Of a stretch of 58,832 nt of DNA, positions 1 to 7,340 are shown one piece after another. The notes below the pieces were generated by a model. It saw nothing but the letters and a program-made list of their open reading frames with translations, was not told the origin of the DNA and did no database searches. Location of the stretch: NCBI RefSeq assembly GCF_002742265.1, contig NZ_MDGL01000098.1, positions 1 through 58,832 of the forward strand, given 5' to 3'. How positions within the stretch are numbered: position 1 is the first letter of the stretch; each line of letters starts with the position of its first letter. The position numbers were made by a program, and so were the translations under genes. The DNA is from Maribacter sp. 4G9. GTDB taxonomy: Bacteria > Bacteroidota > Bacteroidia > Flavobacteriales > Flavobacteriaceae.

Positions 1-29
1 TTACGCATATCTATTTGCTTATTAGCCAT
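1..29 (-). CDS. istA: IstA transposase, first codons only
   Basis: The minus strand from 29 to 1 starts with ATG and encodes MANKQIDMRK before the window ends. This matches the usual N-terminus of Bacteroidota IstA proteins, which continue into a helix-turn-helix and a DDE integrase core. Only ten residues are visible, so the assignment rests also on the terminal repeats next to it and on an IstB-like C-terminus at the other window edge. The gene continues outside the window. Confidence 0.65.
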
Positions 30-183
30 TGTCTTTTTAACAAAAAAAGACCTTTGACTTTTTACAAATAGAATCGACTTTTTTAGTGGTTCACTTTCAC
101 CCGTTTTAGGTGGCTCACTTTAGTCCGTTTTGGGTGGTTCACTTTAATCCGTTTTTAGTGGTATACTATGACCGTTTTTTGCA
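1..183 (-). mobile_element. IS21-family element, istA-proximal end (partial)
   Basis: This is the terminal part of an insertion sequence whose transposase reads out of the window to the left. Between about 62 and 183 there are three to four imperfect repeats of about 24 bp, with a shared core in minus orientation of AAAACGG followed by AAAGTGA and CCACC. Multiple internal repeats next to istA are typical of IS21-family ends. The outer tip is placed near 181-183 (TGCA) because the recombinase reading frame next to it loses family-like sequence about there; the exact boundary is uncertain. Confidence 0.75.
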
Positions 184-1229
184 TCCTGCTTTAAAAATAG
201 ATTATATTGAATTTTGGCCTTTTTGAAGCGCTTTGAAAAATAGTTGCGCCTATTGGTCTCCGTGGTGTCCCATGGACCGACACCCTCAGGGGATACAAGA
301 AAATGGTCGGCATTCGAAAGCTCAAGTTTTTTTAGCTCATCAAGAATCTGGTCGGGGATAATCTTCGTCTTTACCAATTTGTTCTTGGCCCTGACCTGAA
401 GTTCCTTCTGACCGATGTTTATGTCACCTACCTTTAATCGGCACACCTCTATCGGTCTCAGGAAATTATAAGAGATCATTTTTATGAAGAAAAGGAGTTG
501 GGGGTCATTATCCTTTAAAAAGTCATAAAGGCCGTCAACGATATCGAGTGAATAGGTCTTGTTTCGTTTTGGATTGGTCTTTAGCTTTTTGATGTTATGA
601 ATAAAGTTCCGTGGGATGATCTCATTGTCCTCCAGGACCGAAAAAAGAGCGCCCAACACTACTTTGGTATTGTTTCGGTTACGGGCACTGGATGTTTTCT
701 GTATCTCGTTAAGATGCCCGTTGACCACTTTTTTGTCGATGTCAAGAATATTTCGTTGAAGAAGGCCATGCTCCTTTAAATAACCTTTGAATCTTCCCAA
801 CCGGCTCCTATAATCCCGTATCGAGGTCTCGCTTAAAAGACTTTTTTTAAGCTTTAAGGCAAAGTCAAGTGCGGACTCCGCTGTATAGGCCATAATTTTT
901 CCGTCCACTTTCTCTATATAAGGGGAATATCCGTCCTTCAACATTTGGTGCAGGGCGTCACGAATCAACTGTAAATGGAATAGACGCTCCTTTTTGGCCT
1001 TATAGCCCTGGTTGACTTTTAGGGTTATGGATGTTTGGCGTTTTAAAACGGGATTTCCCTTGTCATCTTTTTTTGTGGGATGTTCGAAGGAATAATAAAC
1101 ATACCAACGTTTGGAAAGGTCAAAATCCTCCCCACCATGGTATATTTTTGGCTCTGTAAATTTTTTTTTCAAACCGTGACTGTATGCGGTAGCGTATGCG
1201 GTTTGTAAGGTATTAAAAAAATAACCCAT
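144..1229 (-). pseudogene. Tyrosine recombinase, C-terminus removed by IS21
   Basis: This is a site-specific integrase of the tyrosine recombinase family. An N-terminal SAM-like core-binding region (roughly residues 100-195) is followed by the start of the catalytic domain, with the first catalytic arginine in FLRPIEVCRL and a probable catalytic lysine in the following beta hairpin (AKNKLVKTK). The HxxR box and the tyrosine nucleophile are missing: the frame runs into IS21 terminal sequence and stops at 144-146, so genuine protein ends near 183 and the enzyme should be inactive. The start is taken at ATG 1229; an upstream extension to 1289 would read through the tRNA-like sequence. It faces left, away from the attachment site, and probably belonged to a second element. 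Confidence 0.85.
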
Positions 1230-1272
1230 TGACAAGAGGTTTAAGAACCTGTTATTCAATGGGTTGTAAAAG

Positions 1273-1314
1273 TAGCGAGAGGGGGGCACGATCCCCCGAC
1301 CTCCGGGTTATGAA
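1273..1314 (-). other. Attachment site: 3' half of a tRNA-Met (CAT) gene
   Basis: On the minus strand this reads as an exact tRNA 3' half: a seven-base anticodon loop TTCATAA (1314-1308), a 3' anticodon stem CCCGG, a five-base variable region, a T arm with GGGGG/CCCCC stem and seven-base loop (1297-1281), a seven-base acceptor strand TCTCGCT and a discriminator A. The 5' half is absent: the bases preceding the loop (AGAG) do not pair with CCCGG. A tRNA that begins at the anticodon loop is the mark left by tyrosine-recombinase integration. It lies between two divergent recombinase genes, so it is read as the junction (attR-like) of the ICE to the right. The T loop does not start with the usual TTC. 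Confidence 0.75.
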
Positions 1315-1431
1315 CTCTGAGACAATTGTACCGATATGGTCTTATTTGGTTTGATAATCAATTGTTTATAAGTTATTTACGCATATTTAAATTTATTCAA
1401 AAGCCATAAAAAAGCATACAAAAACATAAAA

Positions 1432-1453
1432 TGTTGTACATATGTTGTACATA
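1432..1453. repeat. Tandem 11-bp repeat before the integrase gene
   Basis: TGTTGTACATA occurs twice head to tail at 1432-1442 and 1443-1453. Each copy contains the palindrome TGTACA, so two palindromes lie exactly one helical turn apart. A related TATGTTGTA follows at about 1467. The position, between the attachment site and the integrase start codon at 1488, suits a repressor operator or recombinase/excisionase arm sites. The function is inferred. Confidence 0.5.
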
Positions 1454-1487
1454 GATTTTGTATATTTATGTTGTAAAACAAGGGGTT

Positions 1488-2705
1488 ATGGCAACTGTAA
1501 AGATAGTATTGCGTAAGAATTATCAAAAGAAAGATGGAACTTTTCCAATTACTTTGAGATTAACAAAAAATAGGAGATCAAAATTCCTTTTTACTGGAGA
1601 GTATATTCTTGAAAAGGATTGGGATGAAACTAAAGGTTTGGCGAAGAAAAGTCATCCTAATTCTTCACGACTTAATAATATGTTACTAAAAAAGGTTACC
1701 GAAGCTCATGACAAGGCTTTGGAAGTCGAAGCCAATGAAAAAAAACAGTCCGTCACTACAATTGTAAAAAAAATTATAGGGGAGGATAAGTATGACTTCT
1801 TCAAAGTGAGCGAAGTCTTTCTAGAAAATCTTTTAAAACGTAAAAAATTCAATCAACATTATAATCAAGAAAAAAGGCTGAATATATTCAAATCATTTTT
1901 AGGTCGCAAAAAACTCTCCTTTACAGATTTGGACGTCATGTTGTTAAAAAATTTCAAGGCATATCTTTTATACGAAAGAAAGGTAGCTGAACGGACGGCA
2001 GTAAACTATTTGATGCTGATTCGAACCATCTATAATTTCGCACGAAAAGAATACCATGTTGATGATAGAAACTATCCATTTGGTAAGGGCAAAATTCAAA
2101 TTAAGTTTCCCGAAAGTGAGAAGATTGGGTTGAATAGGGAAGAGGTGCAATTACTTGAAACAGCGGAAGGGTTAACACCAGCCCAACAACATGCGGTCAA
2201 TACTTGGTTAGTGAGCTTCTATTTTGCGGGTATTCGAGTAGCTGATGTGGTTCAGCTAAAATGGTCAGATTTTAAAGATAATCGGCTATACTATCGAATG
2301 GGTAAAAATAAAAAATTGGTTTCCCTTACCGTTCCTGATAAGGCCAAAAAGATATTAGACTTTTATGCAGGTTCGAAAAAGAAAAAGAATAAGAATGATT
2401 TTGTTTTTCCATACTTGAAAGAAACCGACCTGAGACAAGAAAAGAAGGTTGCAACCAGAATAAAGACAATAACGAGAAATTTAAATCGTCGATTGGAAAT
2501 AGCTTCAGAAAAATTGGGTTTCGAAAAGAAACTCAGTATGCATATTGCACGGCACAGTTTTGGGAATATTTCAGGAGATAAAATACCAATTCAAATGCTG
2601 CAAAAATTATATCGCCATTCTTCGATTACGACAACAGTGAATTATCAATCGAATTTTATGCATAAAGAAACGGATGATGCTTTGGAGAAGGTTGTAAACT
2701 TCTAA
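1488..2705 (+). CDS. int: Tyrosine recombinase (ICE integrase)
   Basis: This is a complete phage-integrase-family recombinase of about 405 residues, the usual length for Bacteroidota mobile elements. It has an N-terminal arm-binding domain (about 1-95), a SAM-like core-binding domain (about 100-200) and a catalytic domain. Visible catalytic residues are R in FAGIRVADVVQL, K in RMGKNKK, HIAR in the HxxR box, a second histidine in LYRHSS, and the tyrosine nucleophile in TTVNYQS. The start is the ATG at 1488; an in-frame ATG at 1458 adds ten unrelated residues. It points away from the tRNA-Met fragment into the ICE and is the likely enzyme for integration and excision at that site. Confidence 0.93.
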   Translation: MATVKIVLRKNYQKKDGTFPITLRLTKNRRSKFLFTGEYILEKDWDETKGLAKKSHPNSSRLNNMLLKKVTEAHDKALEVEANEKKQSVTTIVKKIIGEDKYDFFKVSEVFLENLLKRKKFNQHYNQEKRLNIFKSFLGRKKLSFTDLDVMLLKNFKAYLLYERKVAERTAVNYLMLIRTIYNFARKEYHVDDRNYPFGKGKIQIKFPESEKIGLNREEVQLLETAEGLTPAQQHAVNTWLVSFYFAGIRVADVVQLKWSDFKDNRLYYRMGKNKKLVSLTVPDKAKKILDFYAGSKKKKNKNDFVFPYLKETDLRQEKKVATRIKTITRNLNRRLEIASEKLGFEKKLSMHIARHSFGNISGDKIPIQMLQKLYRHSSITTTVNYQSNFMHKETDDALEKVVNF

Positions 2706-2824
2706 AATTGGATTTCATCCTCAAATTTGGCGTTCTGGCGATTTAAGCTTGTTTAAAATCAATAAATTGGTATCTTATTGGAATAAAGCAAATTACAACA
2801 TCACAAGTTATTCTAATTTAAATT

Positions 2825-3094
2825 ATGCAAGTAGTCTGCCTTCAAGAAGAAGCTTTTTACGCCTTATTTGATAAGGTGGTCGAACATGTCGAGAAGAAAC
2901 GAAAGGATAAACCTACCAAATGGATCGATGGCGAGGAGGCAATGTTCCACCTTAAAATAAAATCGACTACTACCTTACAAAAACTAAGGGACGAAGGAAG
3001 AATCAGGTTTTCACAACCTCAAAAGAAAATCATTCTTTACGATCGCGATTCCATAAATGAGTACATTGAAAAACATGCACGTGAAACTTTTTAA
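2825..3094 (+). CDS. Excisionase-like helix-turn-helix protein
   Basis: This is a small DNA-binding protein (89 residues) of the helix-turn-helix family common next to Bacteroidota integrases. The core WIDGEEAMFHLKIKSTTTLQ is a winged-helix MerR/excisionase-type recognition helix, followed by a wing (RIRFSQPQKKIILYDRD) and a C-terminal helix. It lies 119 bp after the integrase stop and 2 bp before the next gene. A role as excisionase or regulator of integration is known for relatives in CTnDOT-like elements but is inferred here. Confidence 0.8.
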   Translation: MQVVCLQEEAFYALFDKVVEHVEKKRKDKPTKWIDGEEAMFHLKIKSTTTLQKLRDEGRIRFSQPQKKIILYDRDSINEYIEKHARETF

Positions 3095-3096
3095 TT

Positions 3097-3339
3097 ATGG
3101 AGGAGAACTTAAAAGTTGATAAAGATTATCTAGAGGCATTTAACCTTGGCTATGAATTGGCCAAGGAATTGAATCTTAAAACGCCGATGTTTAAGGATTT
3201 GAAATCTGAAAACGTCAGAATTATGGCTATTAATAGTGGTATGACCCAGTATCAGTTGGAAATTACCCAAGAAATGAATAATAAGAATACACTTGATTTG
3301 GATAAGGATAGTGGAAAGGGATTCGACCTCTCTCTTTAA
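3097..3339 (+). CDS. Small conserved hypothetical protein
   Basis: This is an 80-residue acidic, soluble protein with no signal peptide or membrane segment. Its start lies 2 bp after the stop of the excisionase-like gene, so both are probably on one transcript. The N-terminal YLEAFNLGYELAKELNLK is strongly helical. I recall similar short proteins beside integrase/excisionase pairs in flavobacteria but know no function. The 188 bp after it, up to 3527, hold no recognisable feature. Confidence 0.6.
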   Translation: MEENLKVDKDYLEAFNLGYELAKELNLKTPMFKDLKSENVRIMAINSGMTQYQLEITQEMNNKNTLDLDKDSGKGFDLSL

Positions 3340-3527
3340 TCATTCTAATTCTACCACAACCTTTTAAGTAATATTACGCAGAGTCAACATTTCATAAACA
3401 CAATATCTGCTCTTCATTTGATTCTTGCATTAGCATCGTCTTGTGGTCTAAACCGACCCCCTTGTAACAAATCTATTTTTGTAATCGTCTAGATATTGAA
3501 CTTGAAATAAAATCCATCCGTATAGAA

Positions 3528-4133
3528 TTATAATTTGGCAACACCAATACTTGTGAGCCCATCTGCCGATTTGTTCACTTTTGATGTTTCTAAATTACGG
3601 GCTTTGATTTTTCCCATTCCATCCAGCCGTAGGTCAGATTCGTCCGCTTTGCCCGAAAATCTCATGGAACATAATCCATCCAAATCGACTTCCAATCTTT
3701 GAACGTCTACTTCAATTTTTCCTCTGATAAGCCCATCGCCTTTTACGCTAAAACTATCGCCCGAGACGGGGTCAATGGAATAAACAGATACCAAACCTTC
3801 CACATTAACTCCCTTTAGTTCGGGATGCGTCAAATTTATTTTGATTTTAGGAGCAGAATGGCGTTTTCTAGTACCGCCGTAACGTTGCTTTTCACGAAGT
3901 CGTATATACAAGGTGTTGTTTTGAACCGTGATACGATAATCCTCCATTTTTTGCTGATTTCTTGTTTCAAGACTTACCTCGGTCTTGGAACCTTCTTTTA
4001 AATACAGACGTATGTTGCCTTCTAATCGTACATTATCAAAGGCTTTTTCGATATTTAAGGTTTCATTATACTGTCCAATGGCACTAAATACCGTTAGGAG
4101 CATTCCTACTAATAATAAACTTGCTTTTTTCAT
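3528..4133 (-). CDS. Secreted GIN-domain (DUF2807) beta-helix protein
   Basis: This 201-residue exported protein has a signal peptide (residues 1-20, ending AIGQ) followed by a head GIN domain (DUF2807), a right-handed beta-solenoid of short repeats. Repeats are visible as VNVEGLVSVYS, VKGDGLIRGK, VDLDGLCSMRF and LRLDGMGKIKA. Members are envelope proteins of unknown function, often encoded near regulators and transport systems in Bacteroidota. It is the last gene of the leftward permease block, 109 bp after the related DUF4097 gene, and may share its transcript. Confidence 0.8.
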   Translation of the reverse strand: MKKASLLLVGMLLTVFSAIGQYNETLNIEKAFDNVRLEGNIRLYLKEGSKTEVSLETRNQQKMEDYRITVQNNTLYIRLREKQRYGGTRKRHSAPKIKINLTHPELKGVNVEGLVSVYSIDPVSGDSFSVKGDGLIRGKIEVDVQRLEVDLDGLCSMRFSGKADESDLRLDGMGKIKARNLETSKVNKSADGLTSIGVAKL

Positions 4134-4242
4134 GATTGGTTCTTTTCTAAATGGATGAATAATTCTTCTATTTACTATTAAAGAGATGGTTAGTTTTCTG
4201 TTTGTTACAGTTATGACCCATTTAATTTGAAATTATATCAAC

Positions 4243-4848
4243 CTAAATTTTCCTGTCTTCCAAATTGATAACCTTACCATCATGGGTAATAGTTTCAACA
4301 TCTCCTGTTACATTCTTCAAGAAAACATCCCCATCTGAAGTTTGGGCATAGACCTTACCTGTCAAGCCATCCAATTTTATATCTCCATCGCTGGATATGC
4401 ATTTTTGGTTCGATGTTAATCCTTGCAACAAAATATCGCCATCGGAAGAATACAGGTCCGTGCTGGTTTCCTTTGGTACATAGATTTTAAAATGGATATC
4501 TATGGCATCCTTTGAGTTGATATGCCCCTTTTTTACTGTACTTAAAACCCTTATAACAAGAGTGTTCTCGGTTTCTTCAATATCGAATTTCCATTGATTG
4601 GCAACTAGACTTTCAATTTCCTTTTTTGTCGATTTTATTAGCTGATTCCTCTTATGTACGACGTAGAATACTTCAATCTCTTTACTGTCATGTGCAATTA
4701 CTTCAATATCGCTGTCATATGAAGAAACCGTTAGGTTTGCTTGACTATCTAGTTTGTAGGTTTCTACAAAGGAATAATCAAAATCTTGTGATTGCGCAGA
4801 AAAGGAAAGTGCAAATACACTTACTAATAAATAAATTGAATTTTTCAT
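4243..4848 (-). CDS. Secreted DUF4097-type beta-strand repeat protein
   Basis: This 201-residue protein has a signal peptide (MKNSIYLLVSVFALSFSAQS) and a C-terminal ladder of short beta repeats containing the motif SDGD: DLYSSDGDILLQGL, CISSDGDIKLDGL, AQTSDGDVFLKNV and THDGKVINL. This is the signature of DUF4097 putative adhesin-like proteins. It lies 62 bp downstream of the last permease gene and upstream of the DUF2807 gene, so two repeat-type envelope proteins close the permease array. Whether they contact the permeases is unknown. Confidence 0.8.
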   Translation of the reverse strand: MKNSIYLLVSVFALSFSAQSQDFDYSFVETYKLDSQANLTVSSYDSDIEVIAHDSKEIEVFYVVHKRNQLIKSTKKEIESLVANQWKFDIEETENTLVIRVLSTVKKGHINSKDAIDIHFKIYVPKETSTDLYSSDGDILLQGLTSNQKCISSDGDIKLDGLTGKVYAQTSDGDVFLKNVTGDVETITHDGKVINLEDRKI

Positions 4849-4910
4849 GATGAATAATTTTAATGTTCAATTTAAAGACATGGAATATTGAAAAACGTTA
4901 CAGTAACACC

Positions 4911-7262
4911 CTAGTCTTCCATTAATGCCGTTACAGGGTTTGAATTGGCCGCCTTTATTGCTTGTGTACTAACCGTAAGAATAGCAACGATTAGGGCTAC
5001 CGTTCCGGCTCCAACGAAATACCAAAAACTTAATGGTATTTTGTACGCAAAGTCCGATAACCAATCTTTAATCAATAAATACGAAATAGGGAGGGCAAGA
5101 AGTATGGCCAACAGAACCAATTTTGCAAACTCACTCGAAAGCATTACCGTAACCTGAGCAGCCGTTTGGCCTAGAACTTTTCTTATGCTAATTTCTTTTC
5201 TCCTTCTTTCTGCATTGAATTTTGCTAGACCAAATAAGCCCAAACAAGAAATCAGTATTGCCAGGCCAGCAAAGTATTTTGACAAGGTGGAAACTCTTTG
5301 CTCCGCTATGTATTGAGTTTCATATGTGTCGTCCAAAAATTTATAGTCCAGTTGTAATCCCGGATTATACTTTTGATAAAAACTTTGGATATTGGCCAAC
5401 GCGACTTTCTCTTTACCTGATGTAATCTTGGCCATTGCTATATGCGTCCAAGTGGGTTGAAGAACAAAAAATAATGGCTTTATTTCTTCGTGAAGTGATG
5501 CGAAGTGAAAATTTTCCGAAACACCTACAATTTGCAACTGAGTCCCTTGAATTGAAATTTCCTTTCCAACGGGATTTTCCAAACCCATTACGTCAATAGC
5601 GGCCTGATTAAAAATAATTTTTGTGCCTTCTGAACCAAAATCCTTAGAAAACTTTCGACCTTCTTTTATTGGGATTCCCAATGTTTCCAGCATACCATAG
5701 TTTACAGGGCGCATTTCAAACACGACCTTTTCATCCGAGACTTTTCCTGGCCAATCAAGGTCATTCATGGTATTCACTCCACCGACTATATTTGTGCCGA
5801 TACTACTGGCATTATCAACGCCCTCAAGATTTTTCATTTCAGATAAAAAGGAATCTAGATTTTCTTCAATATTCTGTTCAATATCGAAATACACTATATT
5901 GTCTTTGCTGTACCCAAGATTCTTGTTTTGCGTATACTCTATTTGCTTATAAATGACCATGACCGATACCACTAAAATAATGGACAAAGCAAATTGGAAG
6001 ACCACCAGACCCTTGCGTGCAAAAAGCTCTCCCCAAGTGCTTTTGAGCGTGCCCTTCATTATTTTGACAGTATTCAATCCGGAAAGGTAGAAGGCCGGAT
6101 AACTACCCGCTATAAGACCGGTACTGATTAAAATACCACTAATTATAGCCAAATATTGCCCGTCAATTACGAGATTTAATTCCTTTCCGGTAATTACATT
6201 GAATTGCGGAATCAACGAGAAAACAATTAACAGAGCGATTAAGAGGGAAATAAGGGTTATGAGCATTGATTCGCCCAAATATTGAACTATAAGCATCTTT
6301 CTCTTAGATCCCATAGCTTTTTTAATACCAATTTCCTTTAACCTTTTGGATGCATTTGCCGTAGAAAGGTTCATGTAATTGATACATGCCATGAGCAATA
6401 TTAGAAATGCTATTATAGAAAACAATCGCACATATTCAATTCTTCCACCAACCTGAACGCCGTTTTCGTATGCCCCGTAGAGATAAGCATCAGAATAAAG
6501 TCTAGTTGATACTGAGCGATTATCGTTGTCGCTGTTTGCAGAAATAAAATTTTTGATTTTCGAATTAAATTCAGAAATATTGACCCCCTTTTTCAAAAGT
6601 ACATAGGCATTCACAATGTTATAATCCCAATTTGTCATCGGGGGGATGATTTCTTTTGCATATTCAGTAGAAAGCGCAAAATCGAATTGCATGGAGGAAT
6701 TTTGTGGAATATCATCGAATACCCCTGAAACCACAAAGGGATTATCCCTTTGAAAAGCTAGTGTTTTTCCGATTACATTGCCGACGGACCCAAATAATTT
6801 TATGGCGAGCGACTTTGATATGACAATCGAGTTGCTTGCCATGAGTAAGTTATTTACATCCCCACTTAAAATCGGGAAGGAAAATACCTTGAAAAAGTCT
6901 TTGCTGGCATATAGTCCATTGGTCTTTACTTCTTTATCGTCGACCGTCAATGGCGATTCGGAAATTGCAAATGCACTTGTCTCGTATTCTATTTCTGGAA
7001 ATTCTTGTTTAATTGCTTCGGATAAAAGCCCGGAGGTACGAGGGTTCATTAGAATTGTACCATCCGTTTTTGCTAATTCGATTACTTGGTAAAGTTGGGA
7101 ATCATTTTCATGAAACTTATCTACGCCAAGTTCGTCCGATACCCAAAGTGAAATTAACAGGACGCAAGCAAGACCTGTTGAAAGGCCTATGATATTGATT
7201 AGAAAAGAACTCTTCTGTCTTTTAATATTTCTAAAGAAAATCTTGATGTTTTGTTTTAGCAT
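4911..7262 (-). CDS. MacB/FtsX-type ABC transporter permease, paralogue 5
   Basis: This 783-residue membrane protein has the duplicated MacB layout: an N-terminal membrane segment (about 20-42), a periplasmic MacB_PCD domain, a three-segment FtsX domain (from about 285, with KEIGIKKAMGSKRK at its start), then a second membrane segment, a second periplasmic domain and a final FtsX domain (RKEISIRKVLG near 680). Such permeases normally work with a separate MacB-type ATPase in mechanotransmission or efflux. It is closest to the 12234-14615 protein (shared DELxVDKFH and SDAYLxGxYENG). It is the fifth and last permease, 78 bp after the previous start. No ATPase is encoded nearby. Confidence 0.9.
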   Translation of the reverse strand: MLKQNIKIFFRNIKRQKSSFLINIIGLSTGLACVLLISLWVSDELGVDKFHENDSQLYQVIELAKTDGTILMNPRTSGLLSEAIKQEFPEIEYETSAFAISESPLTVDDKEVKTNGLYASKDFFKVFSFPILSGDVNNLLMASNSIVISKSLAIKLFGSVGNVIGKTLAFQRDNPFVVSGVFDDIPQNSSMQFDFALSTEYAKEIIPPMTNWDYNIVNAYVLLKKGVNISEFNSKIKNFISANSDNDNRSVSTRLYSDAYLYGAYENGVQVGGRIEYVRLFSIIAFLILLMACINYMNLSTANASKRLKEIGIKKAMGSKRKMLIVQYLGESMLITLISLLIALLIVFSLIPQFNVITGKELNLVIDGQYLAIISGILISTGLIAGSYPAFYLSGLNTVKIMKGTLKSTWGELFARKGLVVFQFALSIILVVSVMVIYKQIEYTQNKNLGYSKDNIVYFDIEQNIEENLDSFLSEMKNLEGVDNASSIGTNIVGGVNTMNDLDWPGKVSDEKVVFEMRPVNYGMLETLGIPIKEGRKFSKDFGSEGTKIIFNQAAIDVMGLENPVGKEISIQGTQLQIVGVSENFHFASLHEEIKPLFFVLQPTWTHIAMAKITSGKEKVALANIQSFYQKYNPGLQLDYKFLDDTYETQYIAEQRVSTLSKYFAGLAILISCLGLFGLAKFNAERRRKEISIRKVLGQTAAQVTVMLSSEFAKLVLLAILLALPISYLLIKDWLSDFAYKIPLSFWYFVGAGTVALIVAILTVSTQAIKAANSNPVTALMED

Positions 7263-7340
7263 GATTTTTTGTCTTTTTGATTGATGTTACTATTACAATT
7301 AGGATGTTCTCTATAAAGATGTCCTAAATTCTTATATGTT

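Noticed and set aside
1230..1289. Longer N-terminus of the leftward recombinase
   Set aside because: The extra codons run into the tRNA-Met 3' half, so they are unlikely to be translated.
1458..1488. Upstream ATG for the integrase
   Set aside because: It adds ten residues not typical of the family; the ATG at 1488 starts with MATVKIVLRK, the usual beginning.
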